Assembly: GCA_030600545.1 (NCBI GenBank) | Contig: JAUVLV010000028.1 | Location: forward strand, 1-32,073 | Direction of reading: 5' to 3' | Source: Candidatus Aegiribacteria sp. | Lineage (GTDB): Bacteria > Fermentibacterota > Fermentibacteria > Fermentibacterales > JCC-6 | DNA length: 32,073 bases | Shown here: one piece after another, positions 8,449 to 15,983 of the stretch | Numbering within the stretch: position 1 is the first letter of the stretch | How the letters are laid out: each line of letters starts with the position of its first letter | Program-made: the position numbers and the translations under genes | The notes under the pieces: generated by a model | What the model was told of the DNA's origin: nothing | The model's input: only the letters and a program-made list of their open reading frames with translations | Databases searched by the model: none

Positions 8449-9801
8449 TTGGAAACAGAATCCGGCTTTGATGGTGAATCGCACGGTGAAAAAATGGATA
8501 GAATGCAAAGTGCTTTAACCGACCTGAAAAAAAGGAATACTCAGCTGAAACGCAAGCTGCAAAGCCTTGAACTCGTTTTCAGGAACGCTGTTGATCTCCT
8601 TGTGGTTGTTGATGCTCCTACGGGCAAAATACGAAGGGTAAGCGATGCCGCTGAAGCTGTGCTGGGCTACAAACACTCGAACCTTATCGGTTTAAAACTG
8701 TCTGAGATTCTTCCAGCTGATAAAGAAAATGACCATTTGACCCTGGAAGATAACATCCCTGAAATCGTTGACGGTGTATTTCTTGATCAGAAACTTAAAT
8801 GCCATGACGGTTCATTCAAATCAATGGATATGACCATCAGCCTGGTGGACAACAATGATTTAAGTGCTATTCTTTTAACCTTCAGAGACACTTCCGAAAG
8901 AAAGCTTCACCTGAGAGAAATGATAAAGAAGAACAGTGCCCTTGAAAGTGCTCTCAGTGCCATGATCATGGCTGACAGTTCCTGGAAAATAGACTATGCT
9001 AACCTTGAAGCTCTCAACTACTGGAGATACAACAGAACCAACATTCTTCACCTTGAACTTTCTGACCTTTTCTCTTTCGTAGATGATTTTGAAAATATGA
9101 AGTCATGCATTGATGAGAAGGGTCAGTGGGATGATGAAGTTGAATGCCTGCGCAGAGACAGCACAAGTTTCATAACGCATGCTACTGCTGTGGCTGTGAA
9201 TAACGATGATGATGACATCGACCCCTGTTATGTTCTTTCCTTCCTGGATATCACAAAACGAGTCAGTATGGAAAAGAAGCTTACGGAACTCTCCCTCCGC
9301 GATAATCTTACCGGCCTGTACAACAGGCGCGGGTTCATGACTCTTAGCAGGCAACTGCTGGATTCGTCACGGCGGAAGCAGCCGGAAATTGGACTTCTAT
9401 ACGTTGATATCGACTACCTCAAGCTGATAAACGATGAACTGGGCCATGCAGAAGGTGACAAAGCGCTTGAAACAACAACTGAAATATTGAGGAACTGCTT
9501 CAGAGATTCGGACATCATAGCCAGATTAGGCGGTGATGAGTTCGTAGTGCTTTTCCTTGATACAACTGAGTTCACCGTACATTCAATCAGGGAAAGGATA
9601 GACAGCAAAATCAAAGAATCTGAAGAAACCAGATTGCTTCCATTCATGCTGTCCCTCAGCATTGGATATCATACTACCGTACTGTGTTATCAGACTCAGA
9701 TCGGACGACTTCTCAGCTATGCCGACTCGCTTATGTACGAAGACAAAAAAAGCAGAAGAAGCCGCATCAGTGAGGAAGACATCCTGCACAATAAGGGATA
9801 G
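8449..9801 (+). CDS. PAS-PAS-GGDEF diguanylate cyclase
   Basis: The enzyme makes the second messenger cyclic di-GMP from two GTP. I place the start at TTG 8449, which has AAGGAG seven bases upstream; a TTG at 8398 lacks a ribosome binding site. The 450-residue product has an N-terminal coiled coil (about residues 17-40), a PAS domain (about 40-150, with GKIRRVSDAAEAVLGYKHSNLIG), a second, weaker PAS (about 160-270) and a GGDEF domain entered by SLRDNLTGLYNRRGF. The active-site motif RLGGDEF is intact near 361-365, and the inhibitory I-site RDSD lies exactly five residues before GGDEF, so product feedback is likely. There is no signal peptide or membrane segment: a soluble sensor enzyme. The PAS ligand is unknown. 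Confidence 0.93.
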   Translation: METESGFDGESHGEKMDRMQSALTDLKKRNTQLKRKLQSLELVFRNAVDLLVVVDAPTGKIRRVSDAAEAVLGYKHSNLIGLKLSEILPADKENDHLTLEDNIPEIVDGVFLDQKLKCHDGSFKSMDMTISLVDNNDLSAILLTFRDTSERKLHLREMIKKNSALESALSAMIMADSSWKIDYANLEALNYWRYNRTNILHLELSDLFSFVDDFENMKSCIDEKGQWDDEVECLRRDSTSFITHATAVAVNNDDDDIDPCYVLSFLDITKRVSMEKKLTELSLRDNLTGLYNRRGFMTLSRQLLDSSRRKQPEIGLLYVDIDYLKLINDELGHAEGDKALETTTEILRNCFRDSDIIARLGGDEFVVLFLDTTEFTVHSIRERIDSKIKESEETRLLPFMLSLSIGYHTTVLCYQTQIGRLLSYADSLMYEDKKSRRSRISEEDILHNKG

Positions 9802-9822
9802 AAGCAGTTTCTCCCGCAGAAC

Positions 9823-9851
9823 TTGACAGCAACAGGTAATTGGAATACGAT
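9823..9851 (+). promoter_or_regulatory. Promoter of the ArsR-sulfur-Hdr operon
   Basis: A consensus -35 TTGACA (9823-9828) is followed after 17 bases by TACGAT (9846-9851). Transcription would begin near 9858 and run into the ArsR gene at 9895. The -10 lies inside the inverted repeat GGAAT-ACG-ATTCC (9842-9854). Confidence 0.6.
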
Positions 9852-9865
9852 TCCATATTCGAATA
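9842..9865. promoter_or_regulatory. Candidate ArsR operator: two adjacent dyads
   Basis: GGAAT-ACG-ATTCC (9842-9854) and the perfect 10-bp palindrome TATTCGAATA (9856-9865) lie side by side over the -10 and start-site region of the promoter. ArsR-family repressors typically bind such AT-rich dyads between -10 and their own start codon, so autoregulation is likely. No footprint is available. Confidence 0.5.
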
Positions 9866-9894
9866 ATTGAATACACAACTTTGGAAACAGTGAA

Positions 9895-10272
9895 ATGACA
9901 TCTGAGAACAGGCCTGACCAGACCCGTTTTGATAGCCATGCTGATATACTCAAAGCCTTAGCGCATCCTGTCAGGCTCATGATTATCGATCAGCTTCTAT
10001 TGAACCCGAAGTGCGTCATGGCCATTCATGAAATACTGGATGTAAGACAGTCTAACATTTCTCAGCATCTCTCGATTCTGCGAAATTCCGGAATAGTTGC
10101 TTCTGACAGCGACGGCTCCTACAGATACTACTACGTTCGAAGGCCCGGCCTTTTAAAAGCAGTGTTGGAAACCTTAGATACTGACTGGCCTGAAACGGAT
10201 ATCGAAGAAGTTAGAAAAAAATTCAAAAAGGCATTAAACAAGAACCAGAAAAAACAGGGGATTAACCCCTAA
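9895..10272 (+). CDS. ArsR-family transcriptional regulator
   Basis: The 125-residue winged-helix repressor has the classic ArsR core: ADILKALAHPVRLMIIDQLL (about 16-35), recognition helix region VRQSNISQHLSILRNSGIV (about 50-68) and beta-wing SDGSYRYYYVRRPGLL (about 72-87), then a basic tail. The metal-binding CVC motif of ArsR/SmtB is absent; only one cysteine (C40, LNPKCVMAIHEIL) exists in the protein. It is therefore unlikely to be an arsenic or zinc sensor of the standard kind, and it also lacks the two-cysteine pair of known persulfide sensors. It is the first gene of the sulfur/Hdr operon; its TAA stop forms part of the TAAAGGAG ribosome binding site of the next gene. Confidence 0.92.
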   Translation: MTSENRPDQTRFDSHADILKALAHPVRLMIIDQLLLNPKCVMAIHEILDVRQSNISQHLSILRNSGIVASDSDGSYRYYYVRRPGLLKAVLETLDTDWPETDIEEVRKKFKKALNKNQKKQGINP

Positions 10273-10283
10273 AGGAGTCTTTA

Positions 10284-10637
10284 ATGGGAAAAGTAGCAAT
10301 CATCCGTAATGGAAGCGAGAACTCAAATTTGTATCCAACATTCATAATGGGTTCTGCAACTGCTGCATCCGGTGATGATGTAATAATATTCTTCACACCC
10401 GGAGGTGTTCCAGCTCTCAAACCAGGTTATCTGGAAAGTTTAAATGCATAAGGCATGCCTGCAATGAAAGAACTGCTTGAAGGCGTAATGGCTCTCGGCG
10501 GTCGCATGGTACTTTGCGAACTTGGTCTTGAAGCCAAGGATGTAACCGCAGAAGACCTCAGGGATGATATTGAAATAGGCGGAGCAACCAGTTTCATGGC
10601 CGACATAAAAGATGCAAAAACAACATTCTCATTCTAA
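10284..10637 (+). pseudogene. DsrE-family sulfur-transfer protein interrupted by an in-frame TAA
   Basis: Reading from ATG 10284 (AAAGGAG just upstream) gives 55 residues resembling the first half of small DsrE/DsrF-like proteins: start MGKVAIIRNG, then GDDVIIFFTPGGVPALKPGYLESLNA. A TAA stop follows at 10449-10451. The same frame continues at once with GMPAMKELLEGVMALGGRMVLCELGLEAKDV and ends with IGGATSFMADIKDAKTTFSF at 10637, a normal family C-terminus including the LCELGLEAK cysteine segment. One base change (AAA to TAA, Lys expected in xGMP) would explain it. Either the gene is newly broken, the base is an error, or translation restarts at ATG 10455 to give a separate 60-residue protein. 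DsrE-family members relay persulfide sulfur with TusA, the next gene. Confidence 0.8.
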
Positions 10638-10657
10638 CACGAAAGGAACGATGTACA

Positions 10658-10882
10658 ATGGCTTCACGTACACTTGATGCTTTAGGACTTAAATGCCCCC
10701 AGCCGATACTGAAAATAGCTGTATTAGCCAAAGAGCTGCAGCCGGGCGACATGCTGGAGGTTCTCGCGAACTGCCCCTCCTTCCCTGTTGATGTTAAGGC
10801 CTGGTGTGCAAGAACCGGAAAAACCCTGCTGTTCTGCGCTACTGAAGGAGACGGCAAGCATAAAGCACAGATCCAGTTTTAA
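10658..10882 (+). CDS. TusA/SirA-family sulfur carrier protein
   Basis: The 74-residue protein has the family motif LDALGLKCPQPILKIAVLAKEL at the N-terminus, where the cysteine of CPxP (residue 13) carries a persulfide. The rest follows the two-layer alpha/beta fold: GDMLEVLANCPSFPVDVKAWCARTGKTLL. Extra cysteines occur at about 39, 49 and 59. TusA-type proteins deliver sulfur to tRNA thiolation, molybdoenzymes or sulfur-oxidation and reduction complexes. Here, directly after a DsrE-family gene and 18 bases before MvhD, a redox role in sulfur trafficking is more likely than tRNA modification. ATG 10658 is preceded by GAAAGGAACG, an acceptable ribosome binding site. Confidence 0.93.
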   Translation: MASRTLDALGLKCPQPILKIAVLAKELQPGDMLEVLANCPSFPVDVKAWCARTGKTLLFCATEGDGKHKAQIQF

Positions 10883-10899
10883 AATTGGGCGAACCAATA

Positions 10900-11322
10900 A
10901 TGGAAATTTTTGAACCGCGTATCATAGGGTTTCTATGTAACTGGTGCTCTTATGCGGGGGCCGACCTTGCCGGTACAAGCAGGCTGAAGATGCCCCCGAA
11001 CCTGGTTCCCGTAAAAGTCATGTGTTCCAGCCGGGTAGATCCGGAAATGGTTACGGATGCTTTCCTCCGCGGTGCCGACGGCGTACTTATCGCCGGTTGC
11101 CACCCGGGTGATTGCCATTACGATAAAGGGAATTATTACGCAAGGCGGAGATTCGCGGTTCTGAAGAAGGTAGTCGAGAGCCTGGGCCTTGAAGCTGAAA
11201 GGCTCCGTCTCTCATGGATATCCGCCTCGGAGGGAGCCCGGTTTCAGCAAATCGTGGCAGAATTCACTGAAACGATAAGGAAACTGGGACCAAATCCCAC
11301 ACAAAAGGAAACTCTTCTATAG
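10900..11322 (+). CDS. mvhD: MvhD/FlpD-type iron-sulfur subunit
   Basis: The 140-residue protein matches the delta subunit of methyl-viologen-reducing hydrogenase, a [2Fe-2S] protein that passes electrons into HdrA. All expected cysteines are present: FLCNWCSYAGADLAG (C13, C16), KVMCSSRVDP (C42) and IAGCHPGDCHYDKGNYYARRR (C67, C72). The length fits the family. ATG 10900 is preferred over TTG 10885, which would begin three bases after the tusA-like stop. The gene overlaps the next (HdrA-type) gene by one base. No hydrogenase subunits are present, so electrons must enter from or leave to something else, as in formate- or NADH-linked MvhD-HdrA systems. Confidence 0.93.
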   Translation: MEIFEPRIIGFLCNWCSYAGADLAGTSRLKMPPNLVPVKVMCSSRVDPEMVTDAFLRGADGVLIAGCHPGDCHYDKGNYYARRRFAVLKKVVESLGLEAERLRLSWISASEGARFQQIVAEFTETIRKLGPNPTQKETLL

Positions 11323-12602
11323 TGGCGTCCGATATCCTTGTTATAGGAGCCGGTGTTGCGGGAATGAAGGCATCACTTCTTCTGGCTTCAGCCGGAAGAC
11401 ATGTTCATCTGATTGAGAGCACTTCCGTAATAGGCGGCAGGCTTATACGGTGTGAAGATATCTTTCCCGCGATGGAATGTGCAACATGTATGGTTTCGCC
11501 CATGCAGCAGGAAATACTCCGAAACGATCTCATAGATGTGGTAACTCTTGGAGAGGTACTTAGCGTTGAAGGCTCAAAGGGAGAATTCCGGGTAAAGATA
11601 CTGAAAAAAGCTTCATGCGTAGATCCTATTGCATGCATAGGCTGTGCGGAATGCTGGAATGCCTGCCCGGTTGAAAAAAATAATGAATTCGAGGAAAATC
11701 TTTCAAAAAGAAAGGCCATTTCCGTCCCCTGCGCCGGAGCTCTTCCAAACGTCCCTTGGATAGACAAAGATATCTGTCTCAGATGGAACGGTGACGAAAA
11801 CTGCAATCTGTGCACAGAAGCCTGTGTCTTCGAAGCCGTGGATTATTCAGATGAAGACTCTGAGTCTGAAATAACCGTATCGGACATAATACTGGCGACA
11901 GGTTTCCAGCCGCCCCCGGGAAAATCGTTTGAAAGATTCCTCTGGGGAAGCAACCCGGGTGTATTCACCGCATCCGAATTCGAACGGTACTACTCATCAA
12001 ACGGTCCCACATCAGGAGAACTGCTTACAAAGGACGGGCAAACACCTGATTCGGCGGCTGTAATCGTTCATGCAGGCGGCATCGGCAGTTACTCAAACAT
12101 CAATACCATGTACTCCCTCAAATTTCTTCATTACCTGAAGGAAAAACTCCCGGATATTCACCCCGTGGTTTTACTTGACGCATCCTATTCTCCCGATAAA
12201 CTCCAGGACAGATACCACCAGGAATGGCGGAGCGCGGACACAGACGTGATTATTTACACGCAGGTTCCAGATGTGCATACGACAAAAGACGGAAAAAGCC
12301 TTAGTATTACCTGCAAAACAGAGGGAGGCAGTTTTTCGGCAGAAGTTGATCTGCTTCTGCTTGGCACGACAATGTTGCCTTCATCCGGAACAGCGAAGTA
12401 TATCGAACTCCTTGACATTGAAGGCAATGAAGACGGATTCGCGGGAAATCCCGAACCAGATCATTCTTCTGTACTTACCACCGTTTCAGGTATCTTCGCG
12501 GCGGGATGCGCAAGCGGTCCCTTGGACATCGCAGCTTCTGTAACCAGTGCCGCAGCCGCGGTCGGCAGAGTGCTGGCAAACTCGAAAGGCAGAGTATCGT
12601 GA
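11322..12602 (+). CDS. HdrA/QmoA-like flavoprotein 1 (FAD domain with inserted ferredoxin)
   Basis: The 426-residue protein starts directly with the FAD-binding Rossmann motif VIGAGVAGMKASLLLASAG (about 7-25), followed by IGGRL and the HdrA-typical MECATCMVSP. An inserted ferredoxin-like section holds CIGCAECWNACP (C105-C115) and C152, C161, C164, C168, enough for two [4Fe-4S] clusters. The C-terminal GIFAAGCASGPLDIAASVTSAAAAVGRVL closes the FAD fold. Compared with full HdrA (about 650 residues) it lacks both the N-terminal cluster domain and the C-terminal ferredoxin; those appear in the next gene instead. This resembles the QmoA half of sulfate-reducer Qmo complexes. The GTG start overlaps the mvhD stop by one base. 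It is predicted to be cytosolic, with a possible role in electron bifurcation. Confidence 0.9.
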   Translation: MASDILVIGAGVAGMKASLLLASAGRHVHLIESTSVIGGRLIRCEDIFPAMECATCMVSPMQQEILRNDLIDVVTLGEVLSVEGSKGEFRVKILKKASCVDPIACIGCAECWNACPVEKNNEFEENLSKRKAISVPCAGALPNVPWIDKDICLRWNGDENCNLCTEACVFEAVDYSDEDSESEITVSDIILATGFQPPPGKSFERFLWGSNPGVFTASEFERYYSSNGPTSGELLTKDGQTPDSAAVIVHAGGIGSYSNINTMYSLKFLHYLKEKLPDIHPVVLLDASYSPDKLQDRYHQEWRSADTDVIIYTQVPDVHTTKDGKSLSITCKTEGGSFSAEVDLLLLGTTMLPSSGTAKYIELLDIEGNEDGFAGNPEPDHSSVLTTVSGIFAAGCASGPLDIAASVTSAAAAVGRVLANSKGRVS

Positions 12603-13807
12603 GAACCGGCGTTTTCGTGTGTAGCTGCGGTCCGAATATTGGCGATAGAATTGATATTGAGAAGATAGCAAAAGAAGTTTCGGAGATTGAGGGTGTTGTC
12701 CTCTCGGAAACTTACGGTCTGCTCTGCTCTCCCGACGGAAAAAAGTACCTTGCTGATAAAATTACTGGAAACAGCCTTGACAGGATAGTTATCGCGGCAT
12801 GTTCCCCGCGGGAACATGAGGAAACATTCATGAAAGTCTGCGAAACTGCAGGACTGAACCCCTTTATGATGCAGATGGCCAATATACGCGAGCAGGTTGC
12901 GTGGGTAACACCAGATAAAAAATCCGCTACGGAGAAGGCTCTGAAACTCGTAAGGGGTGCCATAAACAGGACCAGTCGCCACAAGCCGCTCGAGAAAACA
13001 AGCATTGTTTGTAATCCTGAAGTTGTAGTAATCGGTGGCGGAACAGCAGGCATGACCACTTCTCTTCTTCTTGCGGATGCCGACCGAAGGATAACCATTA
13101 TTGAAAGAAGCCCTTCACCTGGCGGTTCTGTAACACTCGAGAATGAAAAGCTGGTGGAAAACCTTTCGGCAAAAGTAGCCGGGCGAAGCGAAATAAAGGT
13201 AATAACCGGACTGGAACCGGAAGAGATCGTGGGTTTCTTCGGAAACTTCATTGTCAACCTCGGCAAAGACTACGATGAGATCAGAGCCGGAGCGATAGTT
13301 CTTGCAACAGGATGCTCAAAGGATGAAAGCGGCAGAGCCATCGCCTCAGAAGGATTCAGGGAGATGGCTGAAATGCTGCGAATCTCAACCGATCAGGATG
13401 GCTTCCCCGCAAGAGAGCACGATTCCCTGGCACCAATATCAACTCCTATCAACGGCGTATATGTAACCGGATGCGCTGGAGGTCCCTGCAGCCTCAGAGC
13501 AACCGTATCACAATCTGAAGCGGTAGCCGGAACCATACTATCCTCCCTCATACCGGGAAGGAAAGTTGAAACCGAGCCCAGAACGTCCGTTATATCCGAA
13601 ACACTCTGTCGTGGATGTATGACATGCATGGAGGTTTGCGGATACGGAGCAATATCCTTCAATGAAGAAAAACTGGTCTGCCATGTAAACAGTGTTCTTT
13701 GCAAAGGATGCGGCAACTGCGCTGGTGCATGTCCTTCCGGAGCCATCAGGGCTCAGCATTTTACTCCAGACCAGATACGTTACCAGATGGCAGGAGTTCT
13801 GAGATGA
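12599..13807 (+). CDS. hdrA: HdrA-like flavoprotein 2 (N-terminal cluster domain, FAD domain, C-terminal ferredoxin)
   Basis: The start is GTG 12599, overlapping the previous stop by four bases (GTGA), because the true HdrA N-terminus begins there: RTGVFVCSCGPNIG. The 402-residue protein has the N-terminal HdrA domain with cluster cysteines C8, C10, C43 and C68 (IAACSPREHEETF, NIREQVAWV), a FAD motif VVIGGGTAGMTTSLLLADAD (143-162), and a C-terminal ferredoxin with CRGCMTCMEVC (337-347) and CKGCGNCAGACP (368-379). The ferredoxin normally inserted in the FAD domain is missing; the preceding protein has it. The two genes therefore look like complementary halves of an HdrA core, similar to QmoA/QmoB, with MvhD separate. 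The stop overlaps the next ATG (ATGA). Confidence 0.92.
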   Translation: MRTGVFVCSCGPNIGDRIDIEKIAKEVSEIEGVVLSETYGLLCSPDGKKYLADKITGNSLDRIVIAACSPREHEETFMKVCETAGLNPFMMQMANIREQVAWVTPDKKSATEKALKLVRGAINRTSRHKPLEKTSIVCNPEVVVIGGGTAGMTTSLLLADADRRITIIERSPSPGGSVTLENEKLVENLSAKVAGRSEIKVITGLEPEEIVGFFGNFIVNLGKDYDEIRAGAIVLATGCSKDESGRAIASEGFREMAEMLRISTDQDGFPAREHDSLAPISTPINGVYVTGCAGGPCSLRATVSQSEAVAGTILSSLIPGRKVETEPRTSVISETLCRGCMTCMEVCGYGAISFNEEKLVCHVNSVLCKGCGNCAGACPSGAIRAQHFTPDQIRYQMAGVLR

Positions 13808-14868
13808 AGGGTGCAGCGTTGGAATCAGGAAAAGGAATAAAATCCATACTTATCGATCTGATGACAGATGCCCTTAACAATGGTGCTGTCAGCTCTATTC
13901 TAGTGCCCTCAACGGGACCTGATAATTCCTTCCCCTGGACTCTTGTAACCGATGTTTCCTCTCTGGATCGAGCTGAACCCATTCCTCCTATAATGTCCGT
14001 TCAGGGAGCAAAAGCCCTGGCTTCATTCACTCAGTTTCCAGAAGAAGGAAGGTTGCTTGCCGTTATGCGCCCGTGTGAGGCAAGGGCTGCAATCGAACTT
14101 TCGAAGCTTGAACAGATCGATCTTAACAATATTATTCTTCTCACATTCGATTGTCCTGGCGCGGTACCTCTTTCCGAATTCGGAGATGATGGTATAATGA
14201 AACCGGACATTCAACAGTCGGAAACCATTCGCCCCCTCTGCAGGCAGTGTACCAGCTTCACCTCGGAAGGTGATGTATGCCTGACATGCAATGAAGACGA
14301 TCGGATTCTGGTTCCCCTGACCACCAAAGGGCAGAATTTTCTCGATTCACTCGGCAAAAGGGCGGAAGCGGATGCTTCAGCATGGATGAAATGGGCGAAG
14401 GATCTCAGTGAAGAACGGCAAAAGATAAAGAAGGATGCCGAGAATAAGCTGAAGAGCACATATGGCGGACTGAATGGATTAGCCGAATTTTTCAGCGGAT
14501 GCATCTCTTGCCGTAACTGCAGAAAGGTATGTCCCATATGCTACTGCAGACTATGCTTCATCGACATGAAAGACAGGCGCTCCCCTTCTTCTGAGTACCT
14601 TGAGCATTCCAGTAACGCCGGAGCAGCAAGGCTTCTTTCTAATACACTTCTCTTCCATGTGGGCAGAATGGCCCATATGAGCCTTTCATGTGTATCTTGC
14701 GGAATGTGCGAAGATGCCTGTCCATCTGATATACCAATCGGCAGGCTTGTCAGCATGGTTTCAAGTAACACTACCGATATCTTCGGTTACAGTGCGGGAA
14801 GTAATCCTGAAGACCCTCTTCCCCTCAATACTTTCCAGCTGGAAGAACTTCATGAATACGAAGACTAG
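13804..14868 (+). CDS. FrhB/FdhB-type iron-sulfur flavoprotein 1
   Basis: ATG 13804 has GGAG seven bases upstream and overlaps the hdrA stop by four bases; the product is 354 residues. The first 230 residues resemble the F420-reducing hydrogenase/formate dehydrogenase beta family: a QGAKAL segment, MRPCEARAAIEL (the PCQ-like motif), ILLTFDCPGAV, and CRQCTSF. A second pair, CLTC, follows nine residues later, unlike its paralogue. The C-terminal third carries two [4Fe-4S] sites: GCISCRNCRKVCPICYCRLC and CVSCGMCEDACPSDIP. In FrhB the ferredoxin is N-terminal, so the order is permuted. Family members bind FAD and exchange electrons with F420, NAD(P)H or ferredoxin; the partner here is unknown. 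Confidence 0.82.
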   Translation: MKGAALESGKGIKSILIDLMTDALNNGAVSSILVPSTGPDNSFPWTLVTDVSSLDRAEPIPPIMSVQGAKALASFTQFPEEGRLLAVMRPCEARAAIELSKLEQIDLNNIILLTFDCPGAVPLSEFGDDGIMKPDIQQSETIRPLCRQCTSFTSEGDVCLTCNEDDRILVPLTTKGQNFLDSLGKRAEADASAWMKWAKDLSEERQKIKKDAENKLKSTYGGLNGLAEFFSGCISCRNCRKVCPICYCRLCFIDMKDRRSPSSEYLEHSSNAGAARLLSNTLLFHVGRMAHMSLSCVSCGMCEDACPSDIPIGRLVSMVSSNTTDIFGYSAGSNPEDPLPLNTFQLEELHEYED

Positions 14869-14887
14869 TAATCCTGGAGGTGGATGG

Positions 14888-15979
14888 TTGGCTGAAAACA
14901 GCGTACTTATATCCGATGCGTCAATGCAGGATACTCTTAGATATATACTGCATCACCTTCTTGAAACCGGTGAGGTTGATTCCGTTTTCGGCCTCCGCGG
15001 AACAAAGCAGGAAGGCAGATACTGCTATTCACTGATTTCCGACCCGTCTATGCTGAACGAAATCCTGCCTTTTTATCCGGTTATGCCGATTCAGGGGGCA
15101 AGAGCTTTATCGGAATTGACTATTACTAAACCACTTGATCGCCCCGTTGCCGCTCTGCTGAGACCCTGCGAGATCCGGGCATTTGTAGAGAATGTCAAGC
15201 AGTCTCAGGGAAATCTTCAGAATATTTTCGTGATCAGCTGCACATGCCCCGGAGTGATTCCAGCACGAGAATTGCTCACGGAAGACAGACAAAATGTTCT
15301 TAAAAACCATGATGAGAATATCAGATCCGCATGTAAAGCATGTACTGAATTCATTCCCGGACAGCAGGCAGATATGATCGTTCTTACAGCTTCGGATAAA
15401 CCGCAGGATGAAACGATCATCTATCTGCAAACGGAAAAGGCTGCTGAAATTGCTGAAACCCTCGATTCCTATAAACTGGAAACGGGTTTGCCCCTTGATA
15501 AAATCACGTCTGAACTTCTAAAGACCAGGAAAAAGGCTCTCGAACACCTGCTCGGAACAATACCGCCAGTAGCTGAAGGCCTGCAATCACTGGTTTCCCT
15601 CTTCTCAGCATGTATAGGATGCCGCGGATGCAGAGAGGTATGTCCTTTATGCAGCTGCATACTCTGCGATTATGAAACTGCCCGAACGATCCATTCTCCC
15701 GGACTGGTCAGGGCCGAATCAAAGCTCAGGGGATCACTGAGGGTACCTTCCGGAACAATTCAGTTCCAGCTTGGCAGACTGATGCATATTGCGCCTATGT
15801 GCATCGCATGCGGTCAATGCAGCGATGTATGCCCTGTTGATATCCCGGTATCTGACATCTTCATAAGGGCAGGAAATCTGGTTCAGGAATCTCTTAACTA
15901 CCACCCCGGCAGAGACGTTGATGATCCCCCACCCATGGCTACATATTTAGCAGACGAACTGCTTGAAATAACTGACTGA
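14888..15979 (+). CDS. FrhB/FdhB-type iron-sulfur flavoprotein 2
   Basis: The product is about 363 residues from TTG 14888, seven bases after a perfect GGAGG; an upstream ATG (14852) within the previous gene has no ribosome binding site. It is a clear paralogue of the preceding protein: IQGARALSEL, LRPCEIRAFVENV, VISCTCPGVIPAREL, CKACTEFIPGQQADM (closer to the FrhB CxxC-D-F...AD motif), then CIGCRGCREVCPLCSCILC and CIACGQCSDVCPVDIP, and the shared tail motif NYHPGRDVDDPPP. It lacks the extra CxxC pair of its neighbour. Tandem copies suggest a heterodimer, one arm perhaps contacting the HdrA core and the other a soluble electron carrier. It is the last gene of the operon. Confidence 0.82.
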   Translation: MAENSVLISDASMQDTLRYILHHLLETGEVDSVFGLRGTKQEGRYCYSLISDPSMLNEILPFYPVMPIQGARALSELTITKPLDRPVAALLRPCEIRAFVENVKQSQGNLQNIFVISCTCPGVIPARELLTEDRQNVLKNHDENIRSACKACTEFIPGQQADMIVLTASDKPQDETIIYLQTEKAAEIAETLDSYKLETGLPLDKITSELLKTRKKALEHLLGTIPPVAEGLQSLVSLFSACIGCRGCREVCPLCSCILCDYETARTIHSPGLVRAESKLRGSLRVPSGTIQFQLGRLMHIAPMCIACGQCSDVCPVDIPVSDIFIRAGNLVQESLNYHPGRDVDDPPPMATYLADELLEITD

Positions 15980-15983
15980 ATTT

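Noticed and set aside
10449-10451. Recoding of TAA as an amino acid to explain the DsrE gene
   Set aside because: Neighbouring genes such as the ArsR regulator, the TusA-like gene and bioA end in TAA at natural C-termini, so TAA is a normal stop here.
11322-13807. The two HdrA-type genes as one gene broken by frameshift
   Set aside because: Each has its own FAD motif and complete FAD fold, and the second begins with a proper HdrA N-terminus at an overlapping GTGA.
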